The notes below the pieces were generated by a model. The model searched no databases. It saw only the letters and a list, made by a program, of their open reading frames with translations, and was not told the origin of the DNA. From contig OY970832.1 of NCBI GenBank assembly GCA_963853835.1, forward strand, positions 27,398,208-27,462,207: DNA of 64,000 bases, given 5' to 3'. Below, one piece after another: positions 35,221 to 49,057 of this stretch (positions are counted from its first letter, which is position 1; every line of letters begins with the position of its first letter). The position numbers and the translations under genes were made by a program. This DNA comes from Calendula officinalis (Eukaryota; Streptophyta; Magnoliopsida; Asterales; Asteraceae).

Positions 35221-38200
35221 GTTTCTACTGCAATCATTCGTGAAGCACTGAGACTTCCCGCCCAAGCTCAGTATGACCCATTTGTTGATAGATCAGAGGC
35301 ACGCTCTGTACTGCCATTTCTGGGTTGAAGAGGAACAACGGGCACAATCAAAAGAAATGAATTTGGTCCTATGTGGGGTATTCTCATCACAACAATAATT
35401 CGATGTATGACCCACAAGACGGGAGCTTTGGACCAAATAAACGAATTTGGGATGCAAATAGTACATGCTCTGTACTATGGAAGAAATATTGATTTTGCTC
35501 GCCTAATTTTCAATGAATTAGCTACTCTGGTCCGAGCAAACACAAGGGAATGCAATGTCCCTTTCTGCAGATTTCTATCACTCATCTTTCAACACTCAAT
35601 GCCCACACACATTTATGATGATTTTCATAGTCCAAGAGTTGATCTTCCTCCGCTTAGTGAGAAGATTTTCTTTTATAGGCCAAGAGAAGGAGAGCCTCTT
35701 CTAAGTCCTCCTATGTGGGCCATTGTTCAAGAACATATAAATGATGAAGAAGATATGTCTGATACTGAGTCAGACAATGATGGTGATGATGATAATGATG
35801 ATAATAGTGGCAATGGAGCCCAGGCTGGTCAAGATATTGAGATGCAGGATGTTCCACAAATTCAAGAACCAACTATCTCTCCACCTGCACAAGATCCTGC
35901 TGCTCCTCATATTGAAACCGTTTTTGAAACTGAGTCCTCAGAAGACACACCATTGGTTCTTCATAGACGAAGAAGGAATCTCTCTCCTATCATTATGGGA
36001 AACTTATCATCTGAGGAGGTGCAGCCTGCAAATGTTCCATCATTAACTGCATCTCTTCAAGCCCAAAGCCTAGTTGCAGCCACCGCTGACCTTCCAAGTC
36101 CAGAACTACCTCCATCTGCTCAACCAATTGAGGAACCTCATGTTCCTTTTGATGCGGAGATTCAATATGCACAAACTACAATGGAAGGTGCTCAGCATGA
36201 CATAGAGGTCGGTATTGAAGATGTTGGTGCTGCACATCAACAAACACATGATCCTGCACCGACCTCTGCAGATGCTAGAAAAGAATCTGACAGAGTCTCA
36301 GGTATGAATTTCGAAAAAGCCCTTAAACTTATATATATATATATATTTCATTCCCAAATAGAGACTAAGTATTGGCCAGTACCAACTCAATACTGACCAA
36401 AGTCTCAAACGATCTTTCAAATATATATCCTTTTATGGCCAACATAGCTAGCCCACTGCTGCTATGCAAAAATTCATATACTGAGCACACAAAATTGATC
36501 ATTGTCAGTCTACAGTTGTCTCAACATTTAAAGAGACAATGGTGGTTGATGTCATACTGACACCCACTGGTGCTGCTTGAATAATGTCAAACTTATTTTT
36601 GAGTTGGGTAGCATCATTCAAGAAATGATCCCAAACCCTTAAGCCACAAAATCCAAAAAATTTTCCATGGGGTTTAGCCACATTTCTGTTATCACTCTAA
36701 TACCGAGTGATAAACATTGGAAATAACAAGAAGCACATCCCAGGCTTCGAATTCCCAAACCCAAACCTTTTAGTAAATGTGACTTATCCTATACTGAGCT
36801 ACTTAAATTTTCACACTCACCTTTACTAAAATCTTCTTACACATGGTATGCACAAGTCCACAATATTTCATCCTATACCAGATGAAATACAGACTTCACA
36901 AACTCTGTTTATATGATTGTAGAATTAAACAACACCACAATTCTATTTGATAAACCTTTCTTTCTAACCAGTTTTATATTTTTGTTTCTTTAGCACCATC
37001 TGTGCAGGGCATTCAGGCATCTCAGGCTGCAGCAGACCAAGTGACTCTGCAAGCAATCATGCAGCACATTCTAGCCATCCAACAAACTCAAAATACAATA
37101 CTAGCCAGAATGGACAAGATGAGTGGTGATATTGACTCTATCAAACAGTCAGTCTCACTACTTCAACAACCACAGCAGCCTCCACAAACTCCACCATTCT
37201 CACATGGTGACCACAATGAAGAATGAGAAGGAGAAGGAGGTGCTGGTGATACTGATGCTGCAACTGAGCCCATGCCCTCCCCTACTCTTGAACAACCTGA
37301 AGGGGACATGGGTGGTGATACTGATCCTCTTACCTCCTCATCAAATGATAACAAAAGGGGGGAGAAGAGACAAAGAGATACTGAGGTTGATCAAACTGAG
37401 CCTTCTGCTCAGGGGGAGAAAAGAAGAAGATTGAATGAAGATCAACCTCCACAACAACAACATCAGCAAAGCCCTCATACTGAGCCATTTCGCATTCAGT
37501 ATGAGAGAAGAAGACAAAGAACAAGGTCAGCATTACAAGTTCAAGACCCACTTGAGCCATCTGCTCAGGGGGAGACTCATACTGACCAACCACAGCAAAC
37601 TTATTCTGAGCCACCTGCTCTTGAAGAGAATAATTTACAAATTGTGGTCTATAGGCCTTTCATCTGGCCTATTGCTGATGATGAAGATGAAGAACCAGAT
37701 TTAGTAAACTATGCACTAAATCTGGTAGAACAAGAAAGTTCTTCATCATCATCCTCGGATGATGAAGAACCAGAAAATCTGGTAATTAGAAGAAGGAGTT
37801 CCTTATCAAGAAGACCTATCAATGCTGTTCTCACTTCTTCTGAATCAAGTGAGGAATCTGCTCCTCTGGTAACAAGACAAAGAAGACCTGTTCTTACAAG
37901 GGACAGTGATACCGAGCAGGCTCCAAGACTGACTCCTCAACAACTCTGGGCAGAACAAGAAAGATTTTTATATGAGCAAGAGTTGGGAGTCAAAACTGAA
38001 CCAGAATCTGACCCAGATACTGATACTCCTGGTCCTTCACATAGAATCTCAAGAAAGGGTCCAGACCATATTCAACATTATTGGAATATGGTTGCTGCTA
38101 GGACTCAGTATAAGGAACAAAGAAAGGAGTTCTTGAAGACCAAAACATTTCAAAATGTAAGGGGGATACATTGGTTAAATCTGGATGTCAATAAAGTAAA

Positions 38201-38813
38201 AGTGAAGCTCAAAGAAGGAAGAATTACTATCACTTGTACTGGCTTAACCAGTCCCCCCATGAAGATATTTATTCATGATATTCAAAGAATTGGTCTTCAA
38301 GACTGGGTGAAGATCACAAGACTGATCAAAGAGCTTCCAAAGAAATCAACTTATGATCAAATAGTCTTGGATGAGATCTGTGCAGTAGCTGCAGTATGTT
38401 ATGAGAAGGATTTACTTCATGAAATAGAGTACAGAACCCTCAGTGTTATGACTGAGGCTTACTCAAACAACAGACCAGAATGCCTTCATACATACAAGTA
38501 TCTTAGAAAGTATCCTCTTCCTCCTAACCTTGTCTTTCAGGATCAAAAGAGTGTCATATATCCAACTTCTGGATATATGTATACTGACTCAGAGGATAGA
38601 GAATGCTTCATTTCTGATAAAGATCTTCCAAGAGCTCAAATCAGTCACCTTGTTGGACTGAAATGGATGATCACCAAGAAAGAAGACTCTTGGTTCAGAA
38701 AGAAGATTGTTGCAGTACTGAATAGCAGAAGGGATGAACTCAAAAGCAGAGAAGAGTTTGTCCACATCAAACAAGAAGTCTTCTATGAGAATGAAGCCAT
38801 CAACAGCAAATGA
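35218..38813 (+). pseudogene. Extra ORF of element B (two exons, post-RNase H type)
   Basis: Exon 1 runs from the deletion junction to 36301, exon 2 from 36994 to 38813. The N-terminal domain (IIREALRLP, PMWGILITTIIRC, GRNIDFARLIFNEL, RFLSLIFQ) aligns by eye with the equivalent ORF of C. An acidic, low-complexity middle follows, then a short coiled coil in exon 2 (ILAIQQTQNTILARMDKM) and a C-terminal domain with GYMYTDSEDRECFISD. In-frame stops are TGA near 35325 and TGA at 37224-37226; the original N-terminus was lost with RT. Function is unknown. It is called env-like in Sireviruses by position, but I see no signal peptide or transmembrane segment. Confidence 0.75.
36302..36993 (+). other. 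Intron in the extra ORF of element B
   Basis: Donor TCTCAG|GTATGA and acceptor TTTGTTTCTTTAG|CACC, 692 bp. The exons join in phase 1 and keep the frame, which is otherwise closed within ~30 codons of the donor. The intron is T-rich and non-coding. No intron is seen at this place in element C. Confidence 0.65.
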
Positions 38814-38884
38814 AGAAGAAGATATTGTTACCTATGCTGTTGTAATTTTTGTTTATCTCTTTGTAATTGTTTTGTTATCATTAG

Positions 38885-38896
38885 ATAGGGGGAGAT
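38885..38896 (+). other. Polypurine tract of element B
   Basis: ATAGGGGGAGAT directly before the 3' LTR, identical to the 12-mer at the equivalent site of element C. Confidence 0.85.
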
Positions 38897-39406
38897 TGTT
38901 AAGGCAAAAATCCTTGCCCCTTTAGATCTTAAAGATAACAAAACAACCTAGACTAGCTTTGATTTATATGTAGAATAATATAGCTAAGTTTAGGTCTGAT
39001 ACTGAGTGATCAGTATTGGAACTCAGTATCAGTACTCAGTATCAGATAGTGATACTGAGTACAAGGACTGAGTAGAAGGACTGAGTGATACTCAGTATAG
39101 TAACGGACTAAGATCAAATCCCTTGATCTTAGTCATTTTCCTTGCTTAGTCCTTCGGTTACTCCTTTGCTCATTATGTAAGATATCTATAACATTATAAA
39201 TAGAGATCATCTTGCAAAGGAGTACTCACAAATTTACTTTTACACTTTCACATATTTGTAATTGATCAGTGGTATTGCTTTTCCGCAGCATACCACACTT
39301 AGTGGATTTGTACACCGACTCTAATACTGTGTTTTACACTTTATTTGCCTTTTGTATAAATCAACCTACTCATTAACTAACAAACCAGGGGTGTTGTGAC
39401 CTAACA
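38897..39406 (+). repeat. 3' LTR of element B
   Basis: 510 bp, ending CCTAACA. It differs from the 5' LTR at about six positions, for example near 38923, 39184 and 39343. Confidence 0.95.
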
Positions 39407-39411
39407 TAAAG

Positions 39412-39595
39412 AACACACAAAGTTTCAATGATTAAAAGTTTATTAAAACAACTTAATGCAGTACAAAGTTTGCGGAAATAGATAGTACACACTAACTAAA
39501 ACTTTATACTTGAAGTGACACTTTTGCTCGCTCAAAAACTCGACACCTATGCAAGGAGAGTTATATCAGCTGATATTGAATGCCTGAGTAATAAC
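39412..39595 (-). repeat. Left (3') LTR of element C, second piece
   Basis: Continues the LTR after the TAAAG duplicate (39407-39411). It matches 59515-59709 but lacks ~13 bp containing one TCAGCTGATA repeat. It ends in ATAAC, the target of element D. Confidence 0.9.
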
Positions 39596-40737
39596 GGAAG
39601 GGTTTCATTGTAACTGATTAACCACTTGGGTCAACCTCCTAGATTACTTGGTTCGAACCATGCTGACCAAGAACATGAACTTGTTCTTGACCGGTTAGAC
39701 CATCTAGCTAATTTAATCCCTAATGCGGAACTGAGATTAAACTTAATCCTTAAACCCTAAAGGATTGGGATCTTGGAAATCTAGATTAGATTAACAGTGG
39801 AAGAAACCTTGTACGAAAACCCGAACACACACACACACACTTGTGTGTGTTTCGACAACTACCAAGAACCCTAGGGTTCTTGGTTGGTTTCGATCGAACA
39901 AGAGGAGAAGAAGAAAGAGTGTTCCATGAATCATACCTTAGTTAATGCTTAAGATAAATCCACTGATGATGAACACGACGAGTGATCTTCTAGTTGATCC
40001 TTGTAATGATCTTCGAATCTTCAAGACTTGAAGAATACGAAGAACGGAGAACACGGAGAACGAAGAACACAAAGCTTGTGTCTTGCTCTAGAGTTCGGCC
40101 GAAACAAGGAGTAGGGAGGCTAGGGTTTTTCGTGTAAAGTGTAGGGAATCAAGCATTAGGTTTAAGTCATAAGCCTTCTATTTATAATAGAATATCTTAC
40201 ACTTAAAACCCTTCTAGTTTAATTAAGATTAACTTCTTAATTAAACTTCCTTTTTACACATTAAACCCTTATAGTTTATCTAGTTATTATTGTTACACTT
40301 AATTATTAAATGCCTAGTATTAATACACTTATAATTCGGTACCCATATACACAAATTATATACTTGTATTTATACTTTCAATAATTAATTATATAATAAA
40401 CTTTATATAATCTAAACAATAATATATCCAAACACTATATGATTTAATAGCTTTAAATCATATTATGAATAATCTATAATTAATACATTGTATATTTACT
40501 CAACTAGTAAATGTACAAATACTTGTATTAATTAGTTAGTTAAACTAATCTAGTAATAAGTCAAACTTGACTTAATACTTAACTTGATTCATAAATGACT
40601 TATTATGAATCAATCCTCTTTCAAGTATCATTACATATCTTACTCGTATTACATGCACTCACCGGTGTGACCCTTAAGTGTTTCGTAGGCATGGATGTAT
40701 CATCACAGGTTGACTAACTGTGCACATGAATCCTTCA
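39596..40737 (-). repeat. Left (3') LTR of element D
   Basis: 1,142 bp, near-identical to 46988-48129 (about eleven differences by eye). Contains an ACACAC...GTGTGT palindromic microsatellite near 39825. Confidence 0.95.
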
Positions 40738-40748
40738 GACTCCCACTT
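40738..40748 (-). other. Polypurine tract of element D
   Basis: AAGTGGGAGTC on the minus strand, directly against the LTR. Confidence 0.6.
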
Positions 40749-43251
40749 GTGCAAGTTTGTAACCTTTGTCTTAATGATACGAGCTACAGTGGCCTTCTAG
40801 ATGGGCATGTAGGTAACCAACCCCATAAAAACAACTTACGTAACCCAGGTATAGTTTCTTGAAAAACTTCTTTAATAGCGTCTCCTAGTAAAGAACACTC
40901 TGTCTTTACTTCTTGGGCAACTATGTTAGGTTTATCCCTTGCAGCACGGTATTTGTGATAATGAATACGAGCATGGTAGAAATTATCAACTCCTGTATTC
41001 AAAATCATTTAATGACTTCTTGATTCAAACTGTTGTGATAAACGACAAAGACAAATCAGTTCGTTTGGGCATGACCATGCACTTTCCAGTTATCTCATCA
41101 TGTCAAAGGACCCATAAATATCTCTCCTAAAAAGGAGGTGCAATTACCATCTTGTTATATTTCGATCTGAAATACAAATTCCTCTGTACCCAGTAAAGCC
41201 TCGTATGACAACCATATTTCAGAATTGTCTAAGACGAACAAAAGCACATTAGTCAATGCATCCCAAAGCAAATACCTCAGGCTTAAGGACAATCCTAGTG
41301 AATAATACTTTTGAACTTTTCAACCACGAAGTATTATCATGGTGGTCAATCCAATATTCGTCGAGCTCCAACAGAATATCACCGATATTTGGTCTACACA
41401 AAACTTGTGTAGCTATCTTCGAAGAACTTCGAATCTACCACCAAATACCGCGATGACGTTAACGTCCCATCGAGGTTCCCACCAAGACGAGTAGTCACGG
41501 ATTTTATACCTTTTTGAATAAATAAACTTTTATTCATGGATATTGTAAAACATACAAATTCTGAATAACAATGATACTAACTCATGTATTATTCCTCACT
41601 GGACATAGATACTGAATTATTACTGGATCATTACTTATTCTATGCGTTTGTGTTGATTACTTCAATAACTCTTAATTGTAACTTTTATCACTAATTACAA
41701 TTAGTCATTTCTATTAAACTAAAGACATAAGACGAGTATTAAGAATACTATTAATTTTGTCTTTGCTAGATATTGTTCATGCAACATTTAGAACATATTC
41801 TAGTCTTGCCCTTTTATGCAATTCGGCAAACATAGGAGGATTGGAAAGTAACTCCTTAGTTTCTTGAATTCATAAAATTCGCCTTGTAACTAAAACCTCT
41901 TTTAGTCACTTGATTTGTAGATATATCATTACTAGTTAAAGAAATTTCCTTAAATGATTAACTTGTTCACTGGAATGTGAACATCCTATTAGATATGCAA
42001 TAATTAATCACAAGACTTGTGACCACGCTATTAGGTTTGCAATAATCTAATCAATGATCATTTATTTCTCTTAACTCTTTGGCTAACGACTTGGTAAAAC
42101 CTTGTTGTTAATGTCCTAACTAACTTACTATATTCATTAGTACCTCTAGTGAATATGTTAGTCATAGCTCCCACTAAATTTTATGGAATAAAAGCATTTC
42201 TTAAACTACTATTTTTGATCTAGTCAAAACTTATAGTTTAACCCTTTAAGAATTAATCAATTATCAAAGTCATCATTTGGATTTACGAATATCCAACATT
42301 CCTTTGGAGGGAATCGTGACTTTCATTGACTACTGTATCTAACAAGTGTAAAATACTTGAAACGACACTTTCAATTCTTAAATGTATTAGTATCTTTTAA
42401 GAATCTTATTTAATGCCAAAGTCATTTCTTGGATTTCTCAAATATCCATTATTCCTATGAGGGAATCATGACTTGATTAAATATTGTATTTATTACAAGT
42501 ATAAAAGACTTGCAATAATACCTTTTAATTCTTAAACACTTTAATATAATTTTGTCCCTTTTTTAAGAGTTCATTTAATGTCTAAGTCACTTTACTTGGA
42601 TTATACGAATATCCAATTATTCCTATTAGGGAATTATGACTTCATTAAATTCCTTTATTACAAGTGTAACAGACTTGTAATAATACTCTTTAAAGTCTAA
42701 CTTGATTATATCCAATATAATCATACTATATATATTAATACTAACACTTTGAAACTTACTATCATAAGTAACCATTACTTAAGATGTTTCAACTAGGTTC
42801 AATAACTTTTGAACCTTATGCTTTTCATAAAATCTCTTAAATACTTTAGAAGAAAAAACTTCTAATTTCTAGCATCTAAGTATTTGAGCTATTAAGACAT
42901 TCACAACAATCAAACAAGTATAAAAACATGAAATATAAGTAAATCAAAACTTGACTTACAATCTAGTCATAAAACCTTGACTAGTGTAATTATCACACAT
43001 GCACACACATGATATAATTCAACGATGGATTCTTATTAAAACCAAATAAAAAACTTGTTTTTAACATAAATAAAAATTATCCAAACAATAATATAAAATT
43101 GTTTAACTGAATCCATAAAGGTACTGAATTATAAAAAACTTGGTGCTCGTGGGATCATCACCATCTCATGCCGGTCATCATCACTTTCCATCTCCTCCTG
43201 CAATAAACGATTGCAAAAGTTAGATTACTCGTAATGTACTTTACAAGTATC
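40749..43251 (-). other. Internal non-coding region of element D (3' side)
   Basis: AT-rich, without pol motifs in any frame. 42240-42720 contains three degenerate repeats of a ~150-bp phrase around GGATTTACGAATATCCAA and GGGAATCGTGACTT. Confidence 0.6.
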
Positions 43252-44163
43252 TTAAAAGTGATTAAGAAGTGTGGTTGTGTTACCTGAGGAACTTGCGTTT
43301 CCCCCACCACCACTTGCACCCTTTGGACAATTCTTTTTCCAGTGCCCAGCCTCACCACACTTGAAGCACCGATTCTCGATCCTCGCTGTGTTAGGCTTAA
43401 ACTTCTTGACCTTTTGTTTGACACTTTTACCATTTGGCACTCCTTGGTTAGGATTGGTTTTACCCTTTCCTTTGCCCCCATGCCCTTTTCTCTTCTTGCC
43501 ACCACCACTGCTATTACCGATCATTAGAACATCCTTAGATTTGGTCCCCAAACTCAATTCAGCTGTCTTGAGCATGGAATGTAGCTCAGCAATGGATTTC
43601 TCCATATTATCCATATTGTAGTTGACTACAAAAGGCTTGTAGTCATCAGACAATGAATTGAGTATAGTATCTGTTGCCATTTGCAACGGTATGGGGTGAC
43701 CAAGTCTAGCCAAGTGATCCATGTGTCCTTTCATTTTCATGACGTGGGCACTCACCGGCGTTCCTTTGACCATCTTGCAAGAGTTGAAGGCTCGATTGAT
43801 GTCGAACCTCTCAGTGCGAGCTTGCTCTTGAAATGAATCCCTAAGTTGCTGGATCATCTCAAATGCAGGCACATCCATAAGTCCCGCTTGTAATTCTGGA
43901 CTCATGGTTGCTAGCATTAAACAGCTCACATCGAGCGCATCACTGACATGCTTATCATAAGCTTGCCTTGCTTCAGCTCTAGCATTAGCGGCAGGGACAT
44001 TAGGTACTGCTCTTTCCAAGACATACCACTTTCTCTCATGCCTGAGCACAATACGAAGATTGCGCTCCCAGTTGAGAAAGTTTGACCCAGTCAACTTGTC
44101 TTTTTCGAGGATTGAGCGAAGAGAGAGATTGTTGGTACTTGTCGTTGTGGTTGTTGCTGCCAT
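43252..44163 (-). CDS. gag: gag of element D (intact)
   Basis: An uninterrupted 303-residue ORF from the ATG at 44163. The N-terminal Copia-type Gag domain (LTGSNFLNWERNLRIVLRHE, DALDVSCLMLATMSPEL, LNSLSDDYKPFVVNYN) is followed by a Lys/Gly-rich basic stretch (residues ~215-245) and one CCHC knuckle CFKCGEAGHWKKNC near residues 269-282. It is the only open ORF in element D and has no lesions, unlike gag in A, B and C. Family knowledge: Gag forms the virus-like particle that packages element RNA; intactness suggests selection during recent activity. It differs from the Gag of A, B and C in having one knuckle and no WVPKKN end. Confidence 0.9.
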   Translation of the reverse strand: MAATTTTTSTNNLSLRSILEKDKLTGSNFLNWERNLRIVLRHERKWYVLERAVPNVPAANARAEARQAYDKHVSDALDVSCLMLATMSPELQAGLMDVPAFEMIQQLRDSFQEQARTERFDINRAFNSCKMVKGTPVSAHVMKMKGHMDHLARLGHPIPLQMATDTILNSLSDDYKPFVVNYNMDNMEKSIAELHSMLKTAELSLGTKSKDVLMIGNSSGGGKKRKGHGGKGKGKTNPNQGVPNGKSVKQKVKKFKPNTARIENRCFKCGEAGHWKKNCPKGASGGGGNASSSGNTTTLLNHF

Positions 44164-46974
<2,811 letters not shown>

Positions 46975-46986
46975 GCTCTGATGCCA
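46975..46986 (-). other. Primer binding site of element D
   Basis: TGGCATCAGAGC on the minus strand, one base from the LTR. It differs from the initiator Met-tRNA site of A, B and C by T to C at position 4. Confidence 0.8.
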
Positions 46987-46987
46987 C

Positions 46988-48129
46988 TGAAGGGTTTCAT
47001 TGTAACTGATTAACCACTTGGGTCAACCTCCTAGATTACTTGGTTCGAACCATGCTGACCAAGAACATGAACTTGTTCTTGACCGGTTAGACCATCTAGC
47101 TAATTTAATCCCTAATGCGGAACTGAGATTAAACTTAATCCTTAAACCCTAAAGGACTGGGATCTTGGAAATCTAGATTAGATTAACAGTTGAAGAAACC
47201 TTGTACGAAAACCCGAACACACACACACACACTTGTGTGTGTTTCGACAACTACCAAGAACCCTAGGGTTGTTGGTTGGTTTCGATCGAACAAGAGGAGA
47301 AGAAGAAAGAGTGTTCCATGAATCATACCTTGGTTAATGCTTAAGATAAATCCACTGATGATGAACACGACGAGTGATCTTCTAGTTGATCCGTGTAATG
47401 ATCTTCGAATCTTCAAGACTTGAAGAATACGAAGAACGAAGAACACGAAGAACGAAGAACACAAAGCTTGTGTCTTGCTCTAGAGTTCGGCCGAAACAAG
47501 GAGTAGGGAGGCTAGGGTTTTTCGTGTAAAGTGTAGGGAATCAAGCATTAGGTTTAAGTCATAAGCCTTCTATTTATAATAGAATATCTTACACTTAAAA
47601 CCCTTCTAGTTTAATTAAGATTAACTTCTTAATTAAACTTCCTTTTTACACATTAAACCCTTATAGTTTATCTAGTTATTATTGTTACACTTAATTATTA
47701 AATGCCTAGTATTAATACACTTATAATTCGGTACCCATATACACAAATTATATACTTGTATTTATACTTTCAATAATTAATTATATAATAAACTTTATAT
47801 AATCTAAACAATAATATATCCAAACACTATATGATTTAATAGCTTTAAATCATATTATGAATAATCTATAATTAATACATTGTATATTTACTCAACTAGT
47901 AAATGTACAAATAATTGTATTAATTAGTTAGTTAAACTAATCTAGTAATAAGTCAAACTTGACTTAATACTTAACTTGATTCATAAATGACTTATTATGA
48001 ATCAATCCTCTTCCAAGTATCATTACATATCTTACTCGTATTACATGCACTCACCGGTGTGACCCTTAAGTGTTTCGTAGGCATGGATGTATCATCACAG
48101 GTTGACTAACTGTGCACATGAATCCTTCA
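46988..48129 (-). repeat. Right (5') LTR of element D
   Basis: 1,142 bp, starting TGAAGGGTTTC and ending ATCCTTCA on the plus strand. Confidence 0.95.
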
Positions 48130-48134
48130 ATAAC

Positions 48135-48832
48135 TATGGAGGAGTTAATACCAGACAATAACAAACTCTCAGAGAATGTTCTTGTGCTATGAATGCTAAA
48201 TGGTGTGTGTAAATGCAAGCATTTACGTCTCTATATATATAGCCCAAGATCCATGTTCCTTTGTCCACAAGTTAATCTACGTGTAAACATATCATTCGTA
48301 GATGTAGACTTGTCTACGGAAACATTTAATGCACTTGCATAGGTTATAGTCCCAATTGTACTTTGTGTCAACTTCTTTTACAACCTTTTCTGACGCACAG
48401 TGAAAAGGTGTACTATGATAGTACAAAGAAGTTGACTCTCCTTTACATGCTTGGAGGGACAAACGATGATGTACTGACATGTTATCTTCTATTCCAAAAT
48501 AGAAGATCTTCATCGTTTTCTTCTTTGAGCGGGAAAGGGAAATGTTCAAAGTGTCAAGAACATTTTCCACCAAGTCTTCTATCTGCAGCAGGTACCATCA
48601 GCTGATTCCACTATCAGCTGGATGGTCTTCTTTGGGTTTTGGTCCTTCGGCCATAAACGCGAATGATAACTCTTGTATAGCTGCTGATCCGACTTGATTC
48701 CTTGAGCTAAGTACGTACTCAGCTGAAGGTTTATGAATATACTTGTTCTTCAGCTGAGATACTTACTTCAGCTGATTTATTCTTCTTAGCTATTGATCAT
48801 CAAATCTTATTTACTTAGTCTGTGGACTAACA
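48135..48832 (-). repeat. Left (3') LTR of element C, third piece
   Basis: Continues after the ATAAC duplicate and ends at GGACTAACA. It matches 59711-60408 and contains many TCAGCTGA words (48595-48775). Confidence 0.95.
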
Positions 48833-48844
48833 ATCTCCCCCTAT
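48833..48844 (-). other. Polypurine tract of element C
   Basis: ATAGGGGGAGAT on the minus strand next to the LTR, the same 12-mer as in element B. Confidence 0.85.
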
Positions 48845-49057
48845 TTGATGCAATCCAATAGCTGTATAAGTGTGAACCTGTAATGATTCAGCTGCTGAAT
48901 CAGCTGAATGCTTATGTACTATGACCCTTTGGGTTCTTTTGATTATTTATATCTTTTACAATATTTTTACAAGTATATTACAAAATGACTTTCTATTTAT
49001 ATGAAGCTTGATGAGGTTCATAGAAAGATGATAGAAAAAATTTACAAGTCCTATCAT
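48845..49057 (-). other. 3' untranslated stretch of element C
   Basis: Between the stop of the extra ORF and the PPT. It contains a doubled TCAGCTGAATC word near 48890. Confidence 0.5.

Larger units (their letters stand above)
30159..39406 (+). mobile_element. Copia-type LTR retrotransposon B (internally deleted) inserted in the LTR of C
   Basis: LTRs are 30159-30668 and 38897-39406 (510 bp each, TGTTAAGG to CCTAACA), with TAAAG on both sides (30154-30158 and 39407-39411). Order is PBS, gag, protease, integrase, then a direct junction into the extra ORF, then PPT. RT and RNase H are absent, so the element cannot copy itself. LTRs differ by about six bases by eye. It shares domain order, the Gag ending and the PPT 12-mer with element C. 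Confidence 0.95.

Noticed and set aside
40784..41456. Short ORFs in element D as pol remnants
   Set aside because: No RT, integrase or RNase H motif could be matched on either strand.
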